Under the pieces are notes generated by a model. That model was not told the origin of the DNA. It saw nothing but the letters and a program-made list of their open reading frames with translations, and did not search any database. From assembly GCF_946479415.1 (NCBI RefSeq), contig NZ_CAMLFY010000032.1, positions 1 to 41,432 of the forward strand: 41,432 nucleotides of DNA. The letters run 5' to 3'. Of the stretch, positions 8,816 through 16,464 are shown in pieces; position 1 is the first letter of the stretch, and every line of letters starts with the position of its first letter. This stretch comes from an uncultured Shinella sp. GTDB taxonomy: Bacteria; Pseudomonadota; Alphaproteobacteria; Rhizobiales; Rhizobiaceae. A program made the translations under genes and the position numbers.

Positions 8816-9201
8816 AATCCGGGACGCCCAATCGCGGAAGGCCGTCTAACACGTCCAAAATATCGCCCACGCGCGACTCCCGGAGGCAGTTTCGGCGCCA
8901 TTTCGGCGCTCTCCTGCCGTAACGGGTTTGATGCGGAAATGGGGTGATTGAACGTGACGCTCGCGCGCTGCGAGTTCGGGATGCCACGACGCCGTTAACG
9001 CTACGGCTCTGAGGTTCGTATCAGCGGTGTCAATGCGCGATCGCGCGGGACAGCGGCGATGCCGGCGCAGACGCCCGCTTCCTTCAGACGAATTTCGATG
9101 GGGCCGGCGATGATCTCGAAGCGGCCGGCTGCATGGTCGATACCTTCAACTGCGGAGCCCCGCCATCGTCGCGCGCTGTTAGAGCGCCCTGAAACAACCT
9201 G

Positions 9202-9221
9202 GGCGGCCCATAGGGGCCGCC
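9202..9221 (-). terminator. Hairpin downstream of the CoA-transferase gene
   Basis: Perfect 8-bp stem GGCGGCCC / GGGCCGCC with a 4-base loop, 57-76 bases past the stop of the CoA-transferase gene. On the minus strand it is followed by AGGTTGTTTC, a poor T-tract, and on the plus strand by TGTTTTG. It is a plausible but weak terminator for the minus-strand operon. Confidence 0.45.
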
Positions 9222-9277
9222 TGTTTTGCTCCATTCATCGATCGTCCGCCCACTGGCGATGATCAGTGGGGCATCGC

Positions 9278-10390
9278 TCACTCCAGTGACTGCTGTCCCA
9301 GGCTCGGTACGGCCCCGTATTCTCGTGACGTTCCAACAAAGATTGGTGCCGGAGCGGGGTACGAGACTTTCCCGGCTTCTGTTTCGACGGTTATCCTGCG
9401 GAGGTGAGGATGTTTGGACAGGGCGTCCATGTCATTGACGAACGCGAACGCTACGTCCGCGCGTGTCAGAATTTCCTTCGCCTCAGCTTCGTTCATGGTT
9501 GCGAACGCCGAGGCAACCAGCGCGTCTGTGGCGGCTCGGTTTGCGACACGCGCAACGTTCGTGGCGAACAGCGGATCCTTGGCCTTGTCGGGCTGTTTGA
9601 GGAACTCCTGGCAGAACTTGACCCACTCACGATCGCTCTGGATCGAAATGAGCACCGATTTCCCATCTTGCATCATGAACACGCTGTACGGTGCTATCGA
9701 TGGATGAGCGAGACCAAGCCGTTTTGGTGGTTTTCCACCTTCGGCGTGGAGCAGCGGCACCGTCAGCCAATCGGCCATCACGTCGAACATAGAGATCCGG
9801 ATCTCGACACCCTCGCCGCTGATGGAGCGGGCGATCAACGCCTCCAGGATAGCCGAATAGGCTGTAGCACCGGTCGCGATGTCCACCATCGAAATACCGA
9901 CACGGGCGGGCTCGTCGGGACTGCCGGTGATCGAGGAGAGCCCGGACTCTGCTTGTATGAGCAGATCGTACGCCTTGCGTTGCGCTAGCGGCCCCTCCTC
10001 ACCATAGCCGCTTATCGAGCAAAAGATCAGCTTCGGATGGCGAGCGCGCAGGACATCGGGGCCGAATCCCATCCTGACGAGCGCGCCGGGCTTCAAATTC
10101 TGGATCAGGACGTCGGCATCCTCGAGCAGTGCGCTGAAGGAAGCCCTACCCTCGTCTGTCGAAAGGTCGACGACGACCGATTTCTTCCCACGATTGAGCC
10201 AGACGAAGTAGCTGCTTTGGCCACGGCATACGTCATCGTATCCCCGCGCGAAGTCTCCTTCGGGCCGCTCAATTTTGATGACCTCCGCGCCCGCATCGGC
10301 GAGGCGTGCCGAGCAAAATGGTGCAGCGACCGCCTGTTCCACTGCGACGACCTTTATACCTTCGAGAGGCAAGCGACTGTCTTTTTTCAT
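9278..10390 (-). CDS. CaiB/BaiF-family (class III) CoA-transferase
   Basis: Moves CoA from a donor thioester to a carboxylic acid, activating it for beta-oxidation-like breakdown in the cytoplasm. The 370-residue product has the family N-terminus (GIKVVAVEQAVAAPFCSARL, then GAEVIKIERPEGDFAR), the region LNRGKKSVVVDL, and the probable catalytic aspartate D170 in GISMVDIATGA. Its start codon shares one base with the stop of the acyl-CoA dehydrogenase gene (TAATG), so the two are translationally coupled. With the dehydrogenase and the hydratase upstream it forms a three-step set: activation, desaturation, hydration. Members of this family act on itaconate, mesaconate, carnitine, oxalate and others; the acid used here is unknown. 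Confidence 0.92.
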   Translation of the reverse strand: MKKDSRLPLEGIKVVAVEQAVAAPFCSARLADAGAEVIKIERPEGDFARGYDDVCRGQSSYFVWLNRGKKSVVVDLSTDEGRASFSALLEDADVLIQNLKPGALVRMGFGPDVLRARHPKLIFCSISGYGEEGPLAQRKAYDLLIQAESGLSSITGSPDEPARVGISMVDIATGATAYSAILEALIARSISGEGVEIRISMFDVMADWLTVPLLHAEGGKPPKRLGLAHPSIAPYSVFMMQDGKSVLISIQSDREWVKFCQEFLKQPDKAKDPLFATNVARVANRAATDALVASAFATMNEAEAKEILTRADVAFAFVNDMDALSKHPHLRRITVETEAGKVSYPAPAPIFVGTSREYGAVPSLGQQSLE

Positions 10391-11553
10391 TAGAATGACC
10401 TTGGCAATCCGAGCACATGCTCGGCGACATAACTTAGGATGAGGTTGGTTGAGATCGGTGCGACCTGATAAAGCCGCGTCTCCCGGAACTTGCGTTCAAC
10501 GTCGTACTCGCACGCAAAACCGAAGCCGCCGTGGAATTGGAGGCACGCATTGGCGGCCTCCCAAGACGCCTTGGCGGCGAGGTACTTGGCCATGTTGGCC
10601 TGCGCGCCACATGGCTGGTGGGCGTCGTACAGGCGGCACGCTTCGTAGCGCATGAGGTTTGCAGCTTCGATTTCAATGAAGCTCTCAGCGATCGGGAACT
10701 GAACCCCCTGGTTTTGTCCGATCGGGCGACCGAAGACGGTCCGCTCCTTCACATAGTCCGCGATCTTCTCGACGAACCAATAGCCATCACCGATGCACTC
10801 GGCTGCAATGAGGGTGCGCTCGGCATTCAAGCCCGTCAGAATATACTTGAACCCCTGCCCCTCTTCGCCGATCAGGTTTTCCTCGGGGATTTCCAGATCG
10901 TCGAAGAAGAGTTCATTGGTCTCATGGTTCACCATGTTGAGGATTGGCCGGACAGACATACCCTTCGACACGGCCTCCTTGACGTCGACGATGAATATCG
11001 ACATGCCTTCGGACTTCTTTTTGACCTGATCGAGCGGGGTCGTGCGTGCCAGCAGGATCATCAGGTCCGAATGCTGGATGCGTGATATCCAGACCTTCTG
11101 GCCGTTGATCACGTAGCGATCACCCTTCTTGACCGCCGTCGTCTTGATCCGCGTGGTGTCCGTGCCGGTTGTTGGCTCCGTCACGCCCATCGACTGCAGG
11201 CGAAGCTCTCCAGCGGCGATCTTTGGCAAGAACCGTCGCCGCTGCTCCTCCGATCCATGGCGGACAAGCGTATTCATGTTGTACATCTGGCCATGGCAGG
11301 CGCCAGAGTTCCCACCGGATCTGTTTATCTCCTCCATGATGACGGAGGCTTCGGTGAGGCCCAATCCCGAGCCTCCATACTCTTCCGGAATAAGCGCGGC
11401 CATCCAACCGGCTTTGGTCAGCGCATCGACGAATTCTTCCGGATAGCCGCGGCTCTCGTCGATTCGCCGATGGTACTCAGCGGGAAACTCGGCGCATAGA
11501 GCGCGTACGGCGTCCCGGATCTCCTGATAAGCGTCGCCGTTTACGGTTTGCAT
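10390..11553 (-). CDS. Acyl-CoA dehydrogenase family protein
   Basis: FAD-dependent alpha,beta-desaturation of an acyl-CoA. The 387-residue product shows the FAD/substrate segment LQSMGVTEPTTGTDT, then GLNAERTLIAAECIGDGYW, RTVFGRPIGQNQGVQFPIAE and a C-terminal FHGGFGFACEYDVERKFRE. The place where medium-chain enzymes carry the catalytic Glu (IYEGT) reads YQVAPIS here, but E245 in LNAERT is at the helix-G position used by isovaleryl- and long-chain-type enzymes, so the catalytic base is probably present there. I start at the ATG at 11553; the longer frame to 11643 adds an unconserved tail, and AGGAGGAG lies about 12 bases upstream of 11553. Coupled downstream to the CaiB-type gene. Confidence 0.92.
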   Translation of the reverse strand: MQTVNGDAYQEIRDAVRALCAEFPAEYHRRIDESRGYPEEFVDALTKAGWMAALIPEEYGGSGLGLTEASVIMEEINRSGGNSGACHGQMYNMNTLVRHGSEEQRRRFLPKIAAGELRLQSMGVTEPTTGTDTTRIKTTAVKKGDRYVINGQKVWISRIQHSDLMILLARTTPLDQVKKKSEGMSIFIVDVKEAVSKGMSVRPILNMVNHETNELFFDDLEIPEENLIGEEGQGFKYILTGLNAERTLIAAECIGDGYWFVEKIADYVKERTVFGRPIGQNQGVQFPIAESFIEIEAANLMRYEACRLYDAHQPCGAQANMAKYLAAKASWEAANACLQFHGGFGFACEYDVERKFRETRLYQVAPISTNLILSYVAEHVLGLPRSF

Positions 11554-11677
11554 TGCGAGAAATTTCTCCTCCTGGGTAGAGCGGCTTTGCCTGCTATGCC
11601 CGCTTGCCATGGCATCGCCGGCGTGGGCGAACACCGCGGTCACGGAGACGCCCTTGCCGATGTCGGAATGTCACCGA

Positions 11678-12508
11678 CTAGAAGATTGCTTCGGCGACCA
11701 TCGCTTCGACGCCGTCGGCCCGGCGAGCCCAAAGACTGGTCCGATTGCCGTCATGAAGGCCGTCCAGCTTGAAAGGCGACATTCCCGCAATGGGAGCCTG
11801 CCCCCTGAAGGAAAACTCTTTCAAACGCCTCCCCGTCTCTCGCGTCGCGAGATCGGCCAGTAGCGTGGCGGTTAACGGGCCGTGGAACACAAGTCCGGGA
11901 TAACCTTCCACATCCCGAGCATAGTCTACGTCGTAGTGGATTCGATGGCCGTTGAAGGTCAGCGCCGAGTATCGAAACAACATGACTTGCGTCGGTGCGA
12001 CATCTTCCGAAAACGTGGCGACGCGATCGACGAGCTTGGGCTGGGGAGACGGTGCTCCAGCGGCCGGATCCTCGCGATACACGATGTCCTGCTCTTCCGT
12101 AACGACCACTTCATTGTCCGACAGCATCTCGTGCAGAACGGTTACAAAGCAGAGTTTCCCGCTCCTTCCGTCCTTTTCTACAATACTTTGGATCGTTGAG
12201 CGCTTCGTTACGTTTTCTCCTATAACAATCGGCTTGTAGAACCTGAAGCGGCCGCCAGCCCACATCCGCCTTGGCAACGACACGGGAGGCAGGAAACCAC
12301 CCTTTTCCGGATGGCCGTCGCGGCCGAGAACCTTGGCAGACTTCGCCTCAAGGAAATAGAGCAAGTGCCACAGAGGCGGTAATTCATCGCCGGGTTTGAA
12401 CTCGCCATCCCGTCCAAGCGTTGCAAGCATGAAATTGGAAGGTTGAGGATCGATTTCATCGCGCACCTCAACGGTGCGCCCAATCCAGTTTTGAACATTC
12501 TCAGACAT
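11678..12508 (-). CDS. HTD2/MaoC-type hot-dog hydratase (mesaconyl-C4-CoA hydratase-like)
   Basis: Predicted enoyl-CoA-type hydratase, 276 residues, of the double hot-dog family that includes mesaconyl-C4-CoA hydratase and itaconyl-CoA hydratases. The N-terminal half is a FAS1-type dehydratase domain (FLPPVSLPRRMWAGGRF, then GENVTKRSTIQSIVEKDGRS). The C-terminal half has the hydratase segment FNGHRIHYDVDYARD followed by EGYPGLVFHGPL, which carries the His/Asp-type catalytic residues of the family. The start at 12508 (MSENVQNWIGRTVEV) has TGAGG in front; the longer frame to 12616 is not supported. It is the first gene of the minus-strand hydratase, dehydrogenase, CoA-transferase set, divergent from the LysR gene. 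Its combination with a CaiB enzyme resembles C4/C5 dicarboxylate pathways, but the substrate is not proven. Confidence 0.85.
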   Translation of the reverse strand: MSENVQNWIGRTVEVRDEIDPQPSNFMLATLGRDGEFKPGDELPPLWHLLYFLEAKSAKVLGRDGHPEKGGFLPPVSLPRRMWAGGRFRFYKPIVIGENVTKRSTIQSIVEKDGRSGKLCFVTVLHEMLSDNEVVVTEEQDIVYREDPAAGAPSPQPKLVDRVATFSEDVAPTQVMLFRYSALTFNGHRIHYDVDYARDVEGYPGLVFHGPLTATLLADLATRETGRRLKEFSFRGQAPIAGMSPFKLDGLHDGNRTSLWARRADGVEAMVAEAIF

Positions 12509-12687
12509 AGTAAGCCTCAACGCATGACGAACATTTTTGAGGAACGGCGCCAGCTGCCGACAAATCGACTTTTCAGCGGTCGCGCTGGAATTTTCGCCGC
12601 ACCTCACCGCGATCACAGTCTCTTGTTTCGAGCCGCTTTCCTCCCTGATGGACTGCGCTTGCGTGCTCGATTGCCTCGATGCTGCTG

Positions 12688-12717
12688 CGATCCGAAGAAC
12701 TATAGTTCGCTGGATCG
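12688..12717. promoter_or_regulatory. 30-bp interrupted palindrome, operator candidate
   Basis: A perfect 12-bp core GAACTATAGTTC (12697-12708) is flanked symmetrically, after 3-base spacers, by CGATCC (12688-12693) and GGATCG (12712-12717). It lies about 180 bp upstream of the hydratase start and 233 bp upstream of the LysR start. It is unlike the GATAC-N7-GTATC boxes, so it would serve a different regulator, or encode a short RNA stem. Confidence 0.5.
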
Positions 12718-12928
12718 AGCCGCAAACTACGAAAAAGCTCTATGCGCGATATCCGAAAGTTATCGCCCTTTGAAGGCGGCAGCCGGCGCTTCTGGAAGCG
12801 GGGAGCGACGCCCCGTGAACATCGTCACGCATTCGTTCGACCCAAGCGATTGCGCGCGCTGACAGGCACCGCGCGGCCATCAGCTGCCAAATTGGCGACG
12901 CAGTCCAATCCGATTGATGTTCGGCTTG

Positions 12929-12945
12929 GATACATGCAATGTATC
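12929..12945. promoter_or_regulatory. LysR-type box, copy A (perfect), at the lysR start
   Basis: GATACAT-GCA-ATGTATC is a perfect 7-bp inverted repeat containing the T-N11-A / ATAC-N7-GTAT core of LysR operators. It ends 4 bases before the LysR start codon, where the ribosome binding site would be, which suggests autoregulation by blocking transcription or translation start. Confidence 0.7.
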
Positions 12946-12949
12946 ATGC

Positions 12950-13831
12950 ATGGACTTTAGATTGATTCGACATCTCTATTATTTTCAGACCATTGCCGAA
13001 GAGCGGCATTTCGGTCGTGCTGCCGAGCATCTTGGCATGACGCAACCACCTCTTTCGGCACAGATTAAGGTGCTGGAGCGTGTGCTCGGTGTAAAACTCT
13101 TCGAGCGGTCACGCGCGGGTGTAAAGCTGACCCATCATGGTGAGGCCATCCTGCCAGCCGTGCAGCGCATGGTGGCAAATGCCGAACGCCTGGAATCTGT
13201 CGTTCACCTCACGCGAACGGGGCAACTCCATTCCTTGTCCGTTGGCGCTGTCGCCTCCGCAATGCTCCATCCTCTCGAGGACGGCATCCAACGCGCGCGC
13301 GCGCAATTCCCGGAACTCACCGTCTCCCTGGTCGAGATGGACACGGGTGAAGCCATTCGGGCGCTTGAAGCCGAAGAAATCGACGTCGCCTTCGTGCGAA
13401 CGGAAAACGTCGCCAAGCCGTTAGCCTGCAAGCCGATGATACGGGAACGGCTCATGGTCGTAATGCGGCCGGAACATGCGCTGTCGCGCTACCAAGAAAT
13501 AAGCCTTCAGGACGTGGCGAAGGAGGCTCTCGTTATGTGTCCACGCAACATCAGTCCCGCTTATTTCGATGCGATCAACCGGCAATTCACCGATGTCGGC
13601 CTGTCGCTTAAAGTGCCGCATTTCGCCCGTTCCATCATGTCGCAGATCGCCATGGTCTCCTGTGGGCTGGGTCTGGCGATAGTGCCGAAATCCTTTACGA
13701 ATTTTGAAACGAACAAGGTCATCTACCGGCCCCTCGACAGCAAAGCCGAAGTCGTGACGACGGCCGCCGTGTGGAACGAAGAGCGCGTGACACCGGCAAT
13801 GTTGCGGTTCATCGAAATCGTCGGATCGTAA
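12950..13831 (+). CDS. LysR-family transcriptional regulator
   Basis: DNA-binding activator/repressor of 293 residues. The N-terminal winged helix-turn-helix is clear: LIRHLYYFQTIAEERHFGRA, then AAEHLGMTQPPLSAQIKVLE and RVLGVKLFERSRAGVKLT. The remaining 200 or so residues form the effector-binding domain. The start at 12950 is fixed by the family N-terminus; an in-frame ATG at 12914 would add an atypical tail. No good ribosome binding site precedes it, because a perfect operator-like repeat occupies that place. The effector domain resembles the BenM/CatM/CatR branch in general layout, which fits the ATAC-N7-GTAT boxes found at this and other promoters in the window. The gene is divergent from the hydratase, dehydrogenase, CoA-transferase genes and upstream of the amino-acid transporter, and is the only recognisable regulator in the accessory region. 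Confidence 0.93.
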   Translation: MDFRLIRHLYYFQTIAEERHFGRAAEHLGMTQPPLSAQIKVLERVLGVKLFERSRAGVKLTHHGEAILPAVQRMVANAERLESVVHLTRTGQLHSLSVGAVASAMLHPLEDGIQRARAQFPELTVSLVEMDTGEAIRALEAEEIDVAFVRTENVAKPLACKPMIRERLMVVMRPEHALSRYQEISLQDVAKEALVMCPRNISPAYFDAINRQFTDVGLSLKVPHFARSIMSQIAMVSCGLGLAIVPKSFTNFETNKVIYRPLDSKAEVVTTAAVWNEERVTPAMLRFIEIVGS

Positions 13832-14209
13832 GCACCCGCAATACCGCTTTGGCAGCGACGGATCACGTCTTCGACAAAGCGGCGGATGGGCCGAAGCTGG
13901 ATGCGTGAATATCCGAGATGCGTAGCCTCATGATGACGTGCGAGGCACACTCGCTAAATCGCATCTCAGGCATACATTCGATGTATCAATCTGATCGCTA
14001 AAAAATACTTCTCAACCGGATAGGCATATCCCACTCTGCACCCCGTCAAAGGGGAACAGGGCGTACCGGCATGTCGGAAAAGAAGCCCGTATCGAAAACG
14101 GGATAACGAACCACATCGTCATGAAAACACGGAACCGGCCGGGGACAACCTCTGACGGCGAGTGAGCGCACCTTATGACAGGTCGGGAAATTCCAAAGGA
14201 GGAATGCCA
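13832..14209. other. Promoter region before the amino-acid transporter operon
   Basis: A 378-bp gap with no convincing gene. It carries the LysR-type box B at 13971-13987 and ends with a strong AAAGGAGG ribosome binding site for the first binding-protein gene. Confidence 0.6.
13971..13987. promoter_or_regulatory. LysR-type box, copy B, before the amino-acid transporter
   Basis: CATACAT-TCG-ATGTATC: the inner ATACAT/ATGTAT halves are perfectly symmetric, and ATAC-N7-GTAT is intact. It lies about 220 bp upstream of the first binding-protein gene and 140 bp past the end of the LysR gene. Confidence 0.65.
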
Positions 14210-15226
14210 ATGAAGAAATCGGTCTATTTCTGCACGCTCGCCATGATTACCCTTGGGATCGGAACGGCGTATGCGGGCACGCTTGATGATGTGAAGGCCC
14301 GGGGCAAGCTCAAATGCGGCGTGACGACCGGCAACCCCGGCTTTGCCGCGCCGGACGCAAAAGGGGAATGGGATGGTCTCGACGTCGCTGTCTGCCGTGC
14401 GGTAGCAGCCGCCGCGCTTGGTGATCCGAAGGCCGTCGAATTCGTTTCGACCTCGCCCAAGGTTCGATTCACATCCCTATCGTCGGGTGAAGTCGATATC
14501 CTCTCGTTCACGACGACGTGGACGTTTACACGTGACGTCGATCTGAAGTTCGAATTCGCCGGCATAAACTACTACGATGGTCAGGGCTTCCTCGTTCCGA
14601 CCAGCTTGGGCGCCAAGAGCGTCAAGGATCTGAACGGAGCGACCATCTGCATTCAGACCGGCACCACAACGGAAGCAAATCTCACCGATTTCTTCCGTGC
14701 CAACAACATGACCTACGAGCCCGTTCCCGTCGATGAGCAGGCAGCCGCGCAGCAGCAATATCTCGCCGGCGCATGCGATGCCTTTACCGCCGACGCATCA
14801 AATCTCGCCTCGATGCGCTCGAGTTTTGCAAAACCGGAAGAACATGTCGTTCTACCTGACATCATTTCGAAGGAACCGGTCGGCCCGCTCGTGCGCCAGA
14901 GCGATCCGGAGTGGGGCGATCTCGTCCGCTGGACGCTCAATGCTTTGATCGCCGCCGAAGAACTCGGTGTAACGGCGTCCAACGCCGACGAAATGGCCAA
15001 GAGTTCGAACAATCCTGAAGTCAAGCGGCTTCTCGGCAGTGAGGGTGGTCTCGGTAAGATGCTCAAGCTGGACGACCAGTGGGCTTTGCGCGCCATCAAG
15101 GCAGGCGGAAACTATGGCGAACTGTTCGAGAAGAACGTCGGCAAGGACTCGCCGCTCGGCCTGCAACGCGGTCCGAACGCTCAATGGAAAGACGGCGGCC
15201 TGATGTATGCCTACCCGTTCCGGTAA
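14210..15226 (+). CDS. Amino-acid ABC transporter substrate-binding protein, tandem copy 1 (AapJ-like)
   Basis: Periplasmic binding protein of the polar amino-acid family (AapJ/BztA type), 338 residues. A Sec signal peptide (MKKSVYFCTLAMITLGIGTA, cleavage near AYAG) precedes the mature start GTLDDVKARGKLKCGVTTG. The family segments DVAVCRAVAAAALGDPKAVE and TGTTTEANLTDFFRANN are present. I choose the ATG at 14210, not 14204, because AAAGGAGG ends 7 bases before 14210. It is followed by a hairpin and then a second binding-protein gene of exactly the same length, about four in five residues identical by eye. Copies differ most in the signal peptide and in the binding-cleft segments around TADASNLASMRSSF, so they may differ in ligand preference. 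Confidence 0.93.
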   Translation: MKKSVYFCTLAMITLGIGTAYAGTLDDVKARGKLKCGVTTGNPGFAAPDAKGEWDGLDVAVCRAVAAAALGDPKAVEFVSTSPKVRFTSLSSGEVDILSFTTTWTFTRDVDLKFEFAGINYYDGQGFLVPTSLGAKSVKDLNGATICIQTGTTTEANLTDFFRANNMTYEPVPVDEQAAAQQQYLAGACDAFTADASNLASMRSSFAKPEEHVVLPDIISKEPVGPLVRQSDPEWGDLVRWTLNALIAAEELGVTASNADEMAKSSNNPEVKRLLGSEGGLGKMLKLDDQWALRAIKAGGNYGELFEKNVGKDSPLGLQRGPNAQWKDGGLMYAYPFR

Positions 15227-15257
15227 AATATAGGGCGGCGACGTCAATGATATCGTG

Positions 15258-15282
15258 GGCGGGAATGGAGTCTGTTCCCGCC
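15258..15282 (+). terminator. Intercistronic hairpin after binding-protein copy 1
   Basis: Stem GGCGGGAA / TTCCCGCC with a 9-base loop, about 30 bases past the stop codon and before the second copy. There is no T-run. Hairpins here commonly protect binding-protein mRNA from 3' decay and raise its level over the permeases. Confidence 0.5.
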
Positions 15283-15325
15283 TTCCGGCAGCCACCCGGC
15301 AGGACGGAAACTGGATAAATATCGA

Positions 15326-16342
15326 ATGAGAATATTGGTCTCCCTGGCGGCGCTGGTCATCGCCGGCTCCTCCCTTGACGCGGCCTCCGCCGGTACGCTT
15401 GATGACGTAAAGGCCCGCGGCAAGCTCAAGTGCGGCGTCACCACCGGGAGCGCAGGGTTCGCGGCCCCGGATGCGAACGGAGAATGGCAGGGCTTCGACG
15501 TGGCGGTATGCCGCGCAGTGGCCGCCGCCGCGCTCGGAGATCTCAAGGCCGTCGAGTTCGTATCAACGTCACCCAAGACAAGGTTCACGTCCTTGTCGTC
15601 CGGTGAGATCGACATGCTCTCGTTCACGACAACCTGGACATTTACCCGCGACATCGACCTGAAGTTCGAGTTCGCCGGCGTAAACTATTACGACGGCCAA
15701 GGCTTTCTCGTTCCGGCCCGGCTTGGGGTAAAGAGCGCCAAGGAATTGGGCGGCGCTACCGTGTGCGTCCAGACGGGTACGACGACGGAAGCGAACCTTG
15801 CGGACTTCTTCCGCGCAAATGGAATTTCCTACGAGCCCGTGCCGGTCGAGACCACGGCCCAGGCAGCGCAGCAATACCTCGCCGGCGCCTGCGATGCCTA
15901 TACGTCGGACATTTCGGTCATGTCGGCGCTGCGGTCGACGTTCGAAAATCCAAAGGAACACATCATTTTGCCGGATGTCATTTCAAAGGAGCCGGTCGGC
16001 CCGCTCGTACGACAGAGCGATCCGGAATGGGGCGACCTCGTCCGCTGGACGCTGAATGCTCTGATCGCAGCGGAAGAATTCGGTGTCACCGCGGCCAACG
16101 CCGAGGAAATGGCCAGGAATTCCAACGACCCTGAAGTCAAACGGCTTCTCGGCAGTGAAGCCGGTCTCGGCAAGATGCTGAAACTGGACGACCGATGGGC
16201 CATGCGCGCCATCATGGCAGGCGGCAACTATGGCGAACTGTTCGAGAAAAACATAGGCAGGGACACTCCGCTCGGCCTGCAGCGCGGCCTGAACGCCCAG
16301 TGGAAGGACGGCGGTCTGATGTATGCATATCCTTTCCGATAG
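15326..16342 (+). CDS. Amino-acid ABC transporter substrate-binding protein, tandem copy 2 (AapJ-like)
   Basis: Second AapJ/BztA-type binding protein, 338 residues like the first. The signal peptide is different (MRILVSLAALVIAGSSLDAA, cleavage near SAG), while the mature part starts identically with GTLDDVKARGKLKCGVTTG and ends identically in WKDGGLMYAYPFR. The main differences are in the middle (TSDISVMSALRSTFENPKEH against TADASNLASMRSSFAKPEEH), which face the cleft or hinge in this fold. The pair is a clear tandem duplication; divergence at many third positions and in the signal peptide shows it is not very recent. The ribosome binding site is weak. The paralogue may widen substrate range or raise dosage. 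Confidence 0.92.
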   Translation: MRILVSLAALVIAGSSLDAASAGTLDDVKARGKLKCGVTTGSAGFAAPDANGEWQGFDVAVCRAVAAAALGDLKAVEFVSTSPKTRFTSLSSGEIDMLSFTTTWTFTRDIDLKFEFAGVNYYDGQGFLVPARLGVKSAKELGGATVCVQTGTTTEANLADFFRANGISYEPVPVETTAQAAQQYLAGACDAYTSDISVMSALRSTFENPKEHIILPDVISKEPVGPLVRQSDPEWGDLVRWTLNALIAAEEFGVTAANAEEMARNSNDPEVKRLLGSEAGLGKMLKLDDRWAMRAIMAGGNYGELFEKNIGRDTPLGLQRGLNAQWKDGGLMYAYPFR

Positions 16343-16347
16343 GAGGA

Positions 16348-16376
16348 GAAAGGGCGCGGTTCGAACGCGCCCTTTC
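16348..16376 (+). terminator. Intercistronic hairpin after binding-protein copy 2
   Basis: Perfect 11-bp stem GAAAGGGCGCG / CGCGCCCTTTC with a 7-base loop, 6 bases past the stop. No T-run follows. It matches the position of the hairpin after copy 1 and would set the ratio of binding protein to permease. Confidence 0.6.
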
Positions 16377-16464
16377 CCGATGTGAGGGCAAAGCGCGTGC
16401 GTACATGGAATTTGGGAAATCCTCTGCTGTAATCGCCGGCGGGGCAAATAAGGACCTGTAGATA

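Larger units (their letters stand above)
8655..9277. other. Non-coding stretch with possible decayed sequence
   Basis: About 620 bp between the OYE-like fragment and the CoA-transferase gene. I see no gene that I would defend. It holds a degenerate LysR-type box near 8799 and a hairpin at 9202-9221. A minus-strand frame opens with GTG at 9281, overlapping the CoA-transferase stop, and runs about 65 codons without recognisable similarity. Confidence 0.5.
12509..12949. other. Divergent promoter region between hydratase and LysR genes
   Basis: A 441-bp gap with no convincing gene. It holds a 30-bp palindrome at 12688-12717 and a perfect LysR-type box at 12929-12945. The promoters of both the hydratase operon (minus) and lysR (plus) must lie here. 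Confidence 0.7.

Noticed and set aside
9001..9234. A minus-strand frame with a stretch faintly like an IS66-type transposase segment.
   Set aside because: The resemblance is too weak and there are no inverted repeats, target duplications or other transposase pieces nearby.
12742..12960. Small plus-strand frames in the gap before lysR.
   Set aside because: No ribosome binding site, no conserved sequence, and they overlap the operator elements and the true LysR start.
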